From: Primulina eburnea
Lineage: Eukaryota; Streptophyta; Magnoliopsida; Lamiales; Gesneriaceae
Assembly: GCF_022965805.1 (NCBI RefSeq)
Contig: NC_133101.1
Location: forward strand, 9,027,069-9,091,068
DNA: 64,000 bases
Direction of reading: 5' to 3'
A program made the position numbers and the translations under genes. Numbering within the stretch: the stretch's first letter is position 1; each line of letters starts with the position of its first letter. Shown one piece after another: positions 12,096-23,530 of the stretch. The notes under the pieces are model-generated. The model searched no databases, was not told where the DNA came from, and saw nothing but the letters and a program-made list of their open reading frames with translations.

Positions 12096-14092
12096 ATGGC
12101 ACACTTTAGCAAGATCCCTATGTTCTCTAAGGAATATTTTGATGATTGGAAGATTAGAATGCAAGCTCATTTTGCAGCACAAGATGATGACATGTGGTAT
12201 GTCATCACAGATGGTTCATTGAAAATATTAAAGCCTAACACAGCTGTTGCTGTTACTGAGGGTGCACTACAGATGATTGAAAAATCAAGAAGTGAATGGA
12301 CCAGCGAAGATAAGAAGAAGGCCAACTTTGATAATGTTGCAAAGGATATATTATATAAAACTCTCGACAAGAACACCTTTAGCAAGATCAAAATGTGTTC
12401 TACTGCAAAAGATATTTGGGAAAAGCTCATCCAGATATGTGAGGAAAATGAGCAAACGAAAGAAAACAAACTGTCTGTAGCAATGCAGAAGTTTGAAAAT
12501 CTAAAATTGAAAGCTGGTGAAACTCTAAATGAGTTCGATGAAAGATTCAGTAGCTTGGTAAATAAGCTAACAGCTCTAGGTAAAGAGCATAGCAACAGAG
12601 AAATAGCTCTCAAGGTGATGAGAGCCTTACCCAGAGAATGGGATGTCAAAATAATGGCTATGAGAGTGTCCAAAGATCTAAACAAGTTGGAACTGCACGA
12701 CTTGTTTGCAGATCTGAAAGCATACGAGTTCGAATTGGAGGTAAGAAGTGGAGAAGAGCCTTCAAGTCTACCTACAAGGCTCTTGCTACTACTGCTACTG
12801 CTACTACCTCCTCCACTGCTGCTACAGCTGTACCTCAAGCATTACCCACTGTGATCATTGACAGTACATTGGAGAAGACTGCTGAACAAATCAGTAGTGA
12901 TGCTATGTCCTTGTTTGTAAAGAAATTCTTCAGGTTCATGAAAAAGAACCATCGAACTTATCAGGGTCCCAATCGCAACTTCAAGAAAGATTCACCATCT
13001 GGTGATACGGGATGCTTTAACTGTGGAAAAATAGGTCACTTAATTGCTGATTGTCCTAAACCAATGCGGGATGACCAGAAGAGAAATGATCACAAGAGGA
13101 ATGACAAAAAGTCCAGAAGAAATCGAAAAGCAATGATTGCTGAAGAAAGCAAATCCAAATGGGCGGACTCCAGTTCTGAGTCATCTGATTCAGAAAGTCA
13201 TTCCAGTGACAGTGATGCAGAAGAAGTTAAATGTCTCATGGCAAACACTGATTCAACCTCGACATTTGGAGAGGTATTTGATTTTGATTCTAACGAATTC
13301 ACACGAACTGATCTGATTAGTGCATTACATGACATGGTAGAAGAGTATTCTAGACTTTCTCAATCATTCGAAGAAGTTAAGATCGAAAATCAGAACTTAA
13401 AGGATCAGAACAGTAAGTTAACTTGCTTGCAAGTAGACAGCTGTAATGATTTACAAGTTGAGATGAGTAAATTAAAAACGGAGAATGAAAGAGCAAAAAC
13501 AGATTATCAGAAGATGCTTTCTGAAAATCAGAAGTTATCACTACTGGTAAATGCTTGGAACAAGTCTTCTATTTCACTGGAAAAGATGCAAGAGTTACAA
13601 AAACAATCTGGAGACAGGAGTGGTCTCGGATTTTGTAATAATGAAGGCACCTCTGAAACAAATACTAAGCCAAAACTGGATATGTGCAAAGAGAAGTATA
13701 TTCACTTTGTTAAATCCAACGTGATACAGAAACCAGAAGTACCTACTGCTTCAGTAGAAAGGAATGTAAATCAGATGAATAGAAGAATGCACTATGGTCT
13801 GGGTTATGTTAAACCTAAGGAAAAAGTTGACCAGAGTTCTAGAATCATGAGAGGATTCAACTCAGGAAGGCAACCTCCTATGAAGGTTGAAAACTACCAG
13901 TACTACAATTCTAAACCTGTTCAGAAGAGATACAGGCTGGACAATAGAAACAGAAGGGAAGAACAACATACTAGGATGCACAATGTTAAAAACAACATAC
14001 CCTTTGTTGCACACACCTCCATGGATACCCGAAGTACAAAAATTGTACAAATGTGGGTCCCTAAAGGACTGATAAGGCTTGGACCCAAATAG
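12096..14092 (+). pseudogene. Sirevirus gag, frameshifted
   Basis: The Gag polyprotein starts MAHFSKIPMFSKEYFDDWK at 12096. The copia gag domain follows (ENKLSVAMQKFENLKLKAGE, FDERFSSLVNKL, VMRALPREWD). The frame shifts at about 12755 within a low-complexity CTACTG repeat and continues in the frame ending at 14092. The second part has the zinc knuckle CFNCGKIGHLIADC at about 13016-13057, an acidic serine-rich stretch and a long coiled-coil-like region (SQSFEEVKIENQNLKDQN). A large gag with a C-terminal coiled coil suits Sireviruses. One indel separates the halves, so an intact Gag is not made from this copy. Confidence 0.85.
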
Positions 14093-14169
14093 ATTTGGGT
14101 ACCAGATACTAAAATTTTTGTTTGCAGTAACAACAGAAGAAAACAGAAATCAGTAACTCTACATGGTAT

Positions 14170-17100
14170 TTGGACAATGGATGTTCCAGACACATGACTG
14201 GACAGAAAAACCTACTTTCCGAGATAATGATTTGCACTGGACCAAAGATAAATTTTGGAGACAACTCAAAAGGTAAAACCGTGGGTAAAGTTAAGATTAT
14301 CCATGGTAACATAACCATTAATGATGTGTTATTAGTTGACAACCTTGGTTACAATCTAATTAGCATTAGTCAACTATGTGATAATGGTTATTCTGTAGCT
14401 TTCCAGAAGCACTCGTGTGTAGTTAAAGATTCTGCTGAAACTACTGTATTAACTGGAAAGAGAGAAGGCAACACCTACAGAGTCTCTTGGAACTCAAATA
14501 ATGTCAACACTCCAACATGCTTAGTTGCCTCTCTTAGTAATAAACACTGGCTATGGCACAAGAAATTGAATCATCTGAATTTCAAGTCAATCAATCATCT
14601 CAAAAAGCAGAATATAGTTGATGGATTACCTGATATTAATTTTGTTAAAAAATCATGTTTGTTCTGCTTGTCAGCTTGGGAAACAGATAAGATCTAGTTT
14701 TCAAGAACAAAGATAGCAAATCAACTTCAAGATGTCTGGAATTACTGCATATGGATCTTTTTGGTCCAATCCCTATCATGAGCTTAGGGGGAATGAAATA
14801 TACTCTGGTTGTTATTGATGATTTTTCTAGATTTACTTGGGTAATATTTCTCACAGGAAAATATCAAACCAGTAGCCTCCTGATCAAGCTTCTGAAAAGG
14901 ATTTAAAATGAAAAATCTTCTTCCATCATTAAAATCAGGAGTGATCGGGGTACTGAGTTCACTAACAAAAATCTTGAATTATATTTGGATGAACAGGGGA
15001 TTCATCATGAATATTCATCTGCCAGAACAACTCAACAAAACGGAGTAGCTGAGAGGAGAAATAGAACTTTAAAAGAAGCAGCTATAACAATGCTAGCAGA
15101 TGCAGACATCTCTCAGCGCTTATGGGCTGAAGCAATTAACACTGCTTGTTACACGCAAAACAGAACTATGGTCAACAAAAGGCACAATCAAACTCCGTAT
15201 GAAATATGGAAAGTGAATAAACCCAATGTATCTTATTTCCATGTGTTTGGTTGCAAATGTTTTGTACTAAATAATGACAAAAATCATTTAACTGCATTTG
15301 ACTCAAAATCAGATGCTGGACTATTTCTTGGTTACTCTGCTGTAAGCAAAGCCTTTAGAATTTTCAACAATAGAACTCTTAATGTTGAAGAGTCGATTCA
15401 TGTTTTCTTCGATGAAGACAGCAGTGCTCCTGAAATATCTAACACGTCAGATTTAAGTTACAGGTTAGATAGGATCTACTTGGAACTGGACAGTGAAGAT
15501 GATGTAGAAGCAAACATCAAGGATCTTCAAAATCCAGAACCAGACATTCGATAGTGGAACCAGAAGTACAGACATTAGATCCGCTAATACCAGCAGAAGA
15601 CACTCAAGAACCTACTATTGTGTAGGACCGAGTGCTTATCGCTTTACCAAAAGCTATAGCTAGTGGTAATGGGGCAACTCAAATCTTTTAAACCGCACAG
15701 CAGCACAAGTATCATGGTTCGATCGCTCTACCAAGCAAGGACAATTATTGCACCCAACATAATGGTTCCGTCGAGAACAATCTCAACATATCAAATCAGG
15801 AAGATATCCTTTTAAATCTTTTTATTTGGAGAAAATCTCATCCTCCATCATTGGTTATTGGTAATCCAGCAGCGCGTTTGAGAACCAGAAGGCAAATGAT
15901 TAATGAATACATGCATGCTGCTTTTATCTATCTGGACAAACCAAAGAAAATTGAAGAAGCTCTTCTGGATCCTAGTTGGATTGAAGCTATGCAAGAAGAG
16001 CTGAATCAATTCAAACGAAACGAAGTTTGTTTTCTAGTACCTAGACCATCTCACCAAGCTGTCATTGGAACTCGGTGGGTATTTAGAAACAAACTCAATG
16101 AAGAAGGCACAATGATCAGAAATAAAGCAAGACTGGTAGCTCAAGGTTTCAGACAAGAAGAAGAATAGACTATGATGAGACCTACGCACCAGTAGCAAGG
16201 CTCAAAGCAATCAGAATATTTTTGGCCTTTGCTGCTTTCAAGAATTTCAAAGTATATCAAATGGATAGGAAGAGTGCTTTTCTTAATGGTCTTTTACAAG
16301 AAGAAGTCTACGTTGAACAACCTCCAGGTTTTATCGATCATTTCTCACCTCATCATGTATTCAAATTACACAAAACATTATATGGTCTAAAACAGGCACC
16401 TAGAGCGTGGTATGACACCTTATCGCAATTTCTTATTAATCATGACTAGTAGACAAAACTCTGTTTACTTTAGTCAAGAATAAGCATATACTTTTAGTGC
16501 AGATCTACGTTGATGATATTATTTTTGGGTCAACTAATCCCAAATTGTGTGCAAAGTTTGGAAAATTGATGCAGGATAAATTCGAAATGAGCATGATGGG
16601 AGAATTAACATTCTTCTTAGGATTACAGATTAAACAACTTGATACTGGAATTTTTATAAATCAAGTCAAGTACACCAAGGAGCTTCTGAAAAATTTCGGT
16701 ATGGAAGCATGCTCTGCTACTTCTACTCCAATGAGCTCGTCAATTAAACTGATAAAGATGAAAGTGGTCCAGTTGAGGTAACTCAGTATCGCGGTCTTAT
16801 TGGTTCTTTATTATATCTGACTGCCAGTAGACCAGATATCATGTTTGTTGTTTGTATTTGTGCGAGATTTCAAGCAACCCCAAACAATCTCATTATATTG
16901 CTGCTAAATGTATTTTGAAGTACTTGAAAGGAACTCAAAATGTCGGCTTATGGTATCCCAATGATTCATCGTTAAATCTCATTGGATATTCAGATGCTGA
17001 TTACGCAGGTTGCAAACTAGACAGAAAAAGCACAAGTGGATTTTGTCAATTTCTTGGTGATAGGCTGATATTCTGGTTTAGTAAAAAGCAGACTTCCATA

Positions 17101-17445
17101 GCCACATCTACTGCAGAAGCAGAATATCTGGCTGCTGGAAGCTGCTGCTCTCAAATATTATGGATTCAGCAACAGTTAAAAGACTATGGAATTCATGCCT
17201 CCGAATCACCTATTTTCTGTGACAATACCAGTGCCATTGCAATCACACAAAATCCAGTACTTCAATCCAGAACGAAGCACATAGACATCAGACATCATTT
17301 CATCAGAGATCATGTGCAGAAGAAGAACATTCGTCTGGAATACATTCCTACTGATCAGCAAGTAGCAGACATCTTTACAAAACCTCTCCCTGAGAATAAA
17401 TTTTCTTACTTTCGAAATACACTTGGATTGATAGATTTAACTTGA
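14170..17445 (+). pseudogene. Sirevirus pol (protease, integrase, RT, RNase H), broken
   Basis: Domains are in copia order. The protease active-site region DNGCSRHMTG is at about 14173. The GAG-pre-integrase LWHKKLNHLNF is near 14550. The integrase core end TTQQNGVAERRNRTLKEA is near 15030. RT begins WIEAMQEELNQF near 15980, with LKQAPRAWYD at 16390 and YVDD at about 16506. RNase H spans 16852-17445 (STAEAEYLAAGSC, FCDNTSAIAI, KHIDIRHHFIRDH) and ends at the stop at 17443. At least five stops or frameshifts separate these pieces. A 139-bp solo TRIM LTR sits between integrase and RT. The RT position normally read as QMDVKSAFLNG has R for V here. Confidence 0.85.
15621..15759 (-). mobile_element. 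Solo TRIM LTR inside the Sirevirus pol
   Basis: The 139 bp, from TGTAGGACCGAGTGC to CACCCAACA, match the LTRs of the TRIM at 6609-6958 in length and nearly in sequence. Flanks TATTG and TAATG look like an imperfect 5-bp target duplication. There is no second LTR or primer site, so this is a solo LTR left by recombination. Confidence 0.85.
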
Positions 17446-17700
17446 TTATTTATCATTATCTGATATTTTGGCTTAACTTTCCTCTGTGATTATTCAGTTT
17501 CTAATTTTGCAGAAAGTAAAAGTTGAACGATAGAGACAATCAGTAAACATAATATTTCATTAAAGATAATAGAAACGGGGGCGTACATTTTTCACTTCTG
17601 TTTTAACGTAAACTCTCCAAGATGCCAACCTAGCGGTCAGCTCTCCAGTAGAGGTACGTAAAAACTCATCTGAAAAAGCAATATTTTTCAGAGTCTTAAG

Positions 17701-17970
17701 CTATTTTAAGAGCATAAGAAGGTATACGCCATCATCAGAGACAACGTCAGCACTATCAACACTATGGAGACGTCGATAATACTTCGACATCATCATCAAC
17801 TCCTTAGTGGAAGATGTTCGCCCACTCTCGAAGGAAGACCTAAGCTCCTGGATTTTAGTCCAAGTAGCAAGTGTCTTCTTCAGCACCTTGACCTCTATTG
17901 CCTCCTTTCTTGCAGCAGTCACCTCTCTCATGAACTCATTAGCAAAATCAGGACTATTATCTCTTGCCAT
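17701..17970 (-). CDS. Antisense small open frame in the Sirevirus, function unknown
   Basis: This is an 89-residue frame from an ATG (MARDNSPDFANEF) with a charged, probably helical middle (AARKEAIEVKVLKKTLATW). I do not recognise the family. It lies between pol and the env-like gene on the opposite strand, and a second antisense frame follows at 18572-18817. It may be a remnant of an antisense accessory gene or chance. Confidence 0.35.
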   Translation of the reverse strand: MARDNSPDFANEFMREVTAARKEAIEVKVLKKTLATWTKIQELRSSFESGRTSSTKELMMMSKYYRRLHSVDSADVVSDDGVYLLMLLK

Positions 17971-18571
17971 TTTTTTTAAGAATGACTATCTGGTTTAACC
18001 CATGTTCATATTTATAGATGAAAAACAGGGGCCAAAGCTCGAGAAAGTCTTGACTACAGTAGATATATGAAACATCCCATATATAGCTCTCATCGGATTG
18101 GTTACCATATATTACACTAATTTAGGAAAATCTTTATTCTGATATTCTGTGTCAGAAGCAAAAGGTATTTTGTCTCATTAACAAAACAAGGCTTATTTTA
18201 TCTTCCAGTAGAAGCTATCAAGACGACCTCTCTTCTTCTGAATTAATTCATCATTCATCAGTTATTTATCTTATTTAGCCAACAGTAAGTTATTTGCAGG
18301 AAAGCAGAAGGGAATATCAAGTACTTAAACTGAAACTTTATTAGAAACCATTCCAGTACATTAAACGATGCAGAAGTAAAAGCAGCAGAACAAGCAAATG
18401 CTCTTTAACAAGAAGCTTTACATTAAACTTTTTGCATTCAGTAATATCAGCAGATCGTAGTATCTTCAGCAGGAAAAGGATGGTCTTCTTCGAAGAGATT
18501 CCATCAAGCTTGGGCCTAGTAAGAATCTAGCAAGCTTGGGTCTTGTTAGCACTAATGTATGATCTGATACT

Positions 18572-18817
18572 TTACAGGGCATCAGCGTCATTGTTCAACC
18601 AGCACTCTCTTATTGCATTAGAAAGCCTCTGGAAAAGATCGATGCTACATTTCAGACTAAATGGAAGCAACAAATCTTTTTGATTGTTGACATCACAACT
18701 CCAGGTGTTTGATCCAAGGATCATTACGTAAAGAATGAAATCTTCAAACTTCCTTATGAGCATTTTTGCTTTGGCTCCTGGATCAGACTCTAACTCTTCT
18801 TTAACTTGAGCTTTCAT
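18572..18817 (-). CDS. Second antisense small open frame in the Sirevirus, function unknown
   Basis: This 81-residue frame starts MKAQVKEELESDPGAKAKM, is rich in E and K at its start and hydrophobic in the middle (FILYVMILGSNTW). No family is recognised. Like its neighbour it is antisense to the element. The two could be parts of one decayed antisense gene. Confidence 0.3.
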   Translation of the reverse strand: MKAQVKEELESDPGAKAKMLIRKFEDFILYVMILGSNTWSCDVNNQKDLLLPFSLKCSIDLFQRLSNAIRECWLNNDADAL

Positions 18818-19426
18818 TTTAGATTATGAATGTTTAACTTCGTTTAAGTTGTGCAGGCATATATAGTGATCCTCGGAAGAAACAAAGACTCTTGTGACTG
18901 TTCATTTTCAACGGTTCAGATTAAGAGATTGCCAAGAGTCGCTTGATGTTTAATATCCACTTATTAGTTGCATTTACCGAGGGGGAACAGTATCTTAGTC
19001 AGACTAAGATTTTTATAACTTTTTCAGAAAACAAATAGAATATTTGTCTTTCCGATAAAACAACAAGTCTGCTGGTTTTGTCAAAGTGCTCAAATATTTC
19101 ACCACTCTGAAACTTCTAGCAGATGTTATCATAAAACGACAAATCTTCTTCTGATTATTCTTAGTAACCGTCTGGACAGCCCGCCTATTTCAAATTTTTG
19201 AAATCATTCGCGTCTCTGACAAACTCTGCAAGTCCTTTCAAACATTCAACCATAAACATACTGACACGTGTCCTTATGTTTATTTGACGGCTGTACATTA
19301 ATTTTAAAATATCACCTTCTCACTTTTCACTTTTACCGTTTCAAAACTGTTGTTACTCAGCTACTGCTTTCTCTTAATCATTTTCTATCTACTGCAAATT
19401 TTATCTGATCCTTTCATCGTACAGAA

Positions 19427-21929
19427 ATGACCGGAGCATACACTCTTAATGTATATCAAGTCAACTTTGCTTCAGTTCTCAATGTCAAAGATGAGAACCT
19501 TGTTAAAATGTTTCAAGTCCTTGAGAAATCAGGACTTCGACAATTCTTGGAAGCACCAGCTGTGATATACAAAAATTCCCTTCTGGATTTTTACGCTAAG
19601 GCAACTGTGCATGAAGGAAAGATCGTTCACTCTCAAGGAGATGCATCCATATCCATTGATGCCGCACTATTGGGAGCAACTTTCTCCTCCCACTTTCAGA
19701 TACTTCTGAACTATCTGATATTTCCAAGCTTGAATGTCTATTTCTCTCAGCACTTTCTCAGCCACTGGAGAAGAATTGTCTCCTTCTTGCCACAAAAAGT
19801 TATTCAAAATAGAATATCAAATTCTGGCTGATATTGTGGCAAAAGCTATATTAGTCAAAGCTAGCACGTTCGACAAGTTGACAAAGGAGAAAGTTCAAGT
19901 GATGGCTGCCATCACTAAGGGAATTAAAGTGGATTGGAGTCATTTCATATTCAGAATCATGAAAGACATGGTCACCAATAAAAGCTCTGGATTTGCTGTT
20001 CAGATCAGCACAATGCTAAAGGATGCTGGTTTCGCTTTTACAAGTGAACATGATGTTGTTTCGATAACAATGATTGATGCTGAGAATGTACTCGCTTTAA
20101 GGCCCAAGCCAACCGTGGCTGAATTTGTTGCCTTGAAAAAGGAGATTGGAGAGACTCTTTCTGAGGCTCAGAAACCTCAACGAACGATTAAAAGGAAAAG
20201 AGTGACCGTCTCTACTGATTCTGATAAAACAGTATCAGAAGAGTCTGCTGCTGATGTTCAACCATCCCTACCAACTCAAATAAAAAATAAAGCCCGTACT
20301 GTTCTTAAAATCAAGAAGACATCAACAATTTCTGAAATTGAGAAAGTGTCACTCAGACAGGTGTTTCCAGAAGTGATTCCATCTGCACGATCCACTGTTC
20401 CTACTGCAGTGCAAGCCGCTGCATCTGTTCCAGTAACATCTACTGCTTCTACTTTCAAACCAATGTCTGGAATAGTGATCCGAGAACCAACAAGGGGGTC
20501 TTCTGCATTTCGACCCATTTTGCCTATCTCATCAACCGACAAAGGCAAATGAAAGATGATTGAAGAATCACAACTTTTTGGACTCAGAACAACTGTGACC
20601 ACATGTGTTGATCTTCATTTGGCAGAAATAGAAAGCTCTGCGAATGATGACATGAATTTCTTTGACGAGTGGCACAAGGTCCGAATTTTTCATTCTTTTG
20701 CTTACTTCAAGACGAAAGGATCCTATGGGAAAATAATGAACGCTGAGAAAAGGGTCTTTCAGCTTGCCAAAACAGAAAATGTAATCGAGGCCTTGCGTAG
20801 AAGAAGCTACATCCTCGAACAGCTGAAATGTCAGAAGTTGGAATCGGTTCTGAAAACTCTTAAATCAAATTTTGATCCTACAATTCCTACTGCTGTTCAG
20901 GATCAAAACGTCATTCTGATTCTAACTGATAAATTGAATCAGATGAGTGAGCAACTTCTTGTTCAAGAAAAGGGCTTTGGCGAGCCAATTGAATATCAAG
21001 TCGGCCTTGTTCCAGACATTCCACAGATCCAGACAGTTGAGGAACGGACTACAGCTTCACCAAAAGCTTCAGTTCTCAGTACTCCTGCATCACCAACAAG
21101 GCCTATTCAGTCATCATCTCTTTTGTCTGTGCATGAACTGGCTTCAGTTGAAGCAGTCATTGAGTCAATTGTTCCCACGTTCCCTACTACTAAGGAAGCA
21201 GTTCCAGCTACTTCATTGCCACAATCACCCTCTCCAACCGCAGAACAACATATGGCAGAATCAGATGATGTATCTCTTTTGCCAAATCTAGAGAACTTTT
21301 CTACTGCTCATCAAGCAGAAATGAAAGTTCTTTTGGACCAGCAATCTGAACCCATAACTGCCGAACAATAACCTTCATCTACTGCCGTTGCTCCAACAGA
21401 AGAGAACTTGGTCTCCAACTTGGTTGCTCCTGATGAAGATATTGTTCCTACCATAATTGCTGCCGAACCAAATGTCTCTGCTATTCCAGAAGAAACCTCT
21501 GCTTACCCTGGTCCTTCTACTGCTGTGATGGATACCACTTCCCTCAACACCAATCAAGTCTCTACTGCACTGATTGTCACTGATCCTGCTCAAACTCACA
21601 CGAACACTCGCGCTGCTGAAATGAGGCAACACATGCTTGCGCGAACTCCCTCACCTGAATCAGAAACATTCAATTTGGAGTTTCAGATTGGCGTTCTGCA
21701 AAGGGAACTCAATAACATGTCTGATTTAGTCAAGCGGATGTCATGTGAAATCATATCAGAATTTAGTGGTGCTCAGTCCTTCAGAGAACGAATGAGCAAA
21801 CACATATATAACACGGCAGAAACCATGGAGAAAATGTATGCTGAAACCATTGTTTTCAGACAAGCTGTACCGAGAAATTCCTTGATAACTTTGAGTTCAA
21901 CACAAAGAAATTTAGCACACGCTTCATAG
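19427..21929 (+). pseudogene. Sirevirus env-like / plant transposon protein frame, broken
   Basis: This is a long frame downstream of RNase H, starting MTGAYTLNVYQVNFASVLN at 19427. It shifts frame near 19700, then continues through in-frame stops at 20550-20552 and 21369-21371 to 21929. The first third (LEKSGLRQFLEAPAVIY, VDWSHFIFRIMKDMV) resembles the putative plant transposon protein domain found in Sirevirus-type extra genes. The middle is basic and low-complexity (RTIKRKRVTVSTDS). The later part is rich in P, T, S and A, with a possible coiled coil at QIGVLQRELNNMSDLVKRMS. No signal peptide or clear membrane segment is seen. The frame runs directly into the truncated 3-prime LTR at about 21876, so its natural end is deleted. 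Confidence 0.65.
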
Positions 21930-22426
21930 CAAATATCTGATCTTTTGAAGATCATCTTGTGCTACTGATTCTTACACTCTTCACAATCTTTTACAACACT
22001 TATACATTATCAAGAAGAGTTTGTAATCTGAAAAGAGTCTTTTCAGAACTGTTTGTATCACGTTCGTTTTGAGTCGAGTAACTAAGAGTTTCAGTAGGCA
22101 AAGTGTAAGTCCTTCTGAAGTGGGTGTGTACAAGAGTTGTACTGTAATATCCAAAGTCTTTTAGTTATACCTTCTGGAAACAGGAGAAGGGGAGACGTAG
22201 AAGATTTCATCTTCAAACTTCCATAAACAACTACTGCCTACTGTTATTATTGTCTTTCACTTACCTCATCAGATTGTTTCCGCACCTATAATTGTAATCT
22301 AGGTGAAGGTATACGCAACAAGATAAACTACTATCTTTAACAGGATTTTAGTACCTCATCAAAAGAAAGGAAAAACGAGCAGAGTTTATTCACCCTCCCC
22401 TCTAAACTCAACTTCGATCCTCAACA
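21876..22426 (+). repeat. 3-prime LTR of the Sirevirus, first 472 bp missing
   Basis: GAAATTCCTTGATAACTTTG to CCTCAACA matches 11499-12049 over 551 bp with scattered differences. The expected TG start, the preceding polypurine tract and 472 bp of U3 are absent. The env-like frame is joined directly to mid-LTR, yet the target duplication is intact, so the loss happened after integration. Confidence 0.85.
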
Positions 22427-22889
22427 TTATCATTCAAATGTGTCAAACACGTGTCATGTCACAAAATTGTTGGTGAATATGGATTTAGACGAAATTACTG
22501 AATTTTTAACAAATTATTTTTCAATAATTTTAATATGATTTAAAAATATATTTTTGTCAGAAGTTAAACAATAACAATTTGTACCTTCTCGAAAATTAAA
22601 GAATTAAATATGTATTAAGGTTGGTAGCCGACATCAATATATTAAACATGATAATCATCATGTCATTGCATTAGGCTAACACAATCTAAAATTTTGATAT
22701 TTGATAGTGATTATTAGGCAAAAAAATTAATCGACATGCGTTGTATTTAAGAATTTTTTTAAAATTAGCGAAAAAATTGTTTTATTTTTATTTTTTATAA
22801 TTATATTTTTTTTTCAATTTAAATATCTAATCATTTTTCACTGATTTTTAATAATATCAGCCCGTGCATCGCACGGGTTAAATACTAGT

Positions 22890-23490
22890 TGCAATTCTAC
22901 ATGACTTCTTCTTGTTTTCGTTTTTTTAGAGTTCAGTTAATTTTTGTCACTTTTCACAAAATTTGGAGATTATATCTTGGTCTCTAAAGATTTATTTTGA
23001 TGGTTATTTTAGGCTCCTCTATCCAAACTATATAGTCTATATTTATTTTACTTTTATTACATTAATTTGTTTAATTTATTGAATCTTTTAATGTTTCATT
23101 TTATTTTAGTGATTATCTATTTTCTTCATTTTATGAGTTTTTTTACTTAAATATTTGATGTTACGTTAGTTTTCTTGATTTAATTAGTTTAATTTATCGA
23201 TGGTTCGTGTCTTTTTGCCTTTTTTGCCTTCATTTTTTTTACAGTTCAGTTAATCTATATAATATATTTATCATTTTTCACAAAATTTTGAGATTATATT
23301 AGTTTCCAAATATTTATTTTGATAGTCATTTAAGTTCTCCTGTTCCGTATTATATACTATTTTATATTTATTTTAGTTTTATTACATTAAGAACTTTTAA
23401 CCTCATTTTTAAATTACAAAATTGTTAATGTTGTATAAATATTACTCATGTACTACTCCACATTAACTAAGTCATGACAAATAAATAGTA

Positions 23491-23530
<40 letters not shown>

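Larger units (their letters stand above)
11027..22426 (+). mobile_element. Sirevirus-type Ty1/copia retrotransposon, degenerate
   Basis: The element is about 11.4 kb with a perfect 5-bp target duplication TTATC (11022-11026 and 22427-22431). The order is LTR, tRNA-Met primer site, a large gag with zinc knuckle, protease, integrase, RT, RNase H, then about 4.4 kb with an env-like frame, then LTR. Copia domain order, the extra env-like region and the RNase H sequence EAEYLAAGSCCSQILWIQQ fit the Sirevirus lineage. Reading frames are broken in many places. By eye the shared LTR part differs at roughly 3 percent, so the element is clearly older than the gypsy element at 37890. Confidence 0.85.
9256..22889 (+). 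mobile_element. Second Helitron of the same family, split by the Sirevirus
   Basis: Two further copies of the family 5-prime block (AAAGC or AAGCA, then AAAGTTTTTGCCAAAAATA, then CCGCCAAAATATCATTTC) begin at 9256 and about 9530. The matching 3-prime end (CCCGTGC-ATC-GCACGGG, TTAAATA, CTAGT) is at 22861-22889 and is followed by T. The TC of the copy at 9256 is lost where it abuts the previous CTAGT. Which of the two 5-prime ends belongs to the 22889 end is not decidable by eye. The Sirevirus at 11027-22426 was inserted afterwards. No gene is visible in 9256-11026. Confidence 0.6.

Noticed and set aside
12167..12838. 223-codon minus-strand frame opposite gag
   Set aside because: It is a serine- and leucine-rich shadow of the Sirevirus gag frame, which has clear domain matches.
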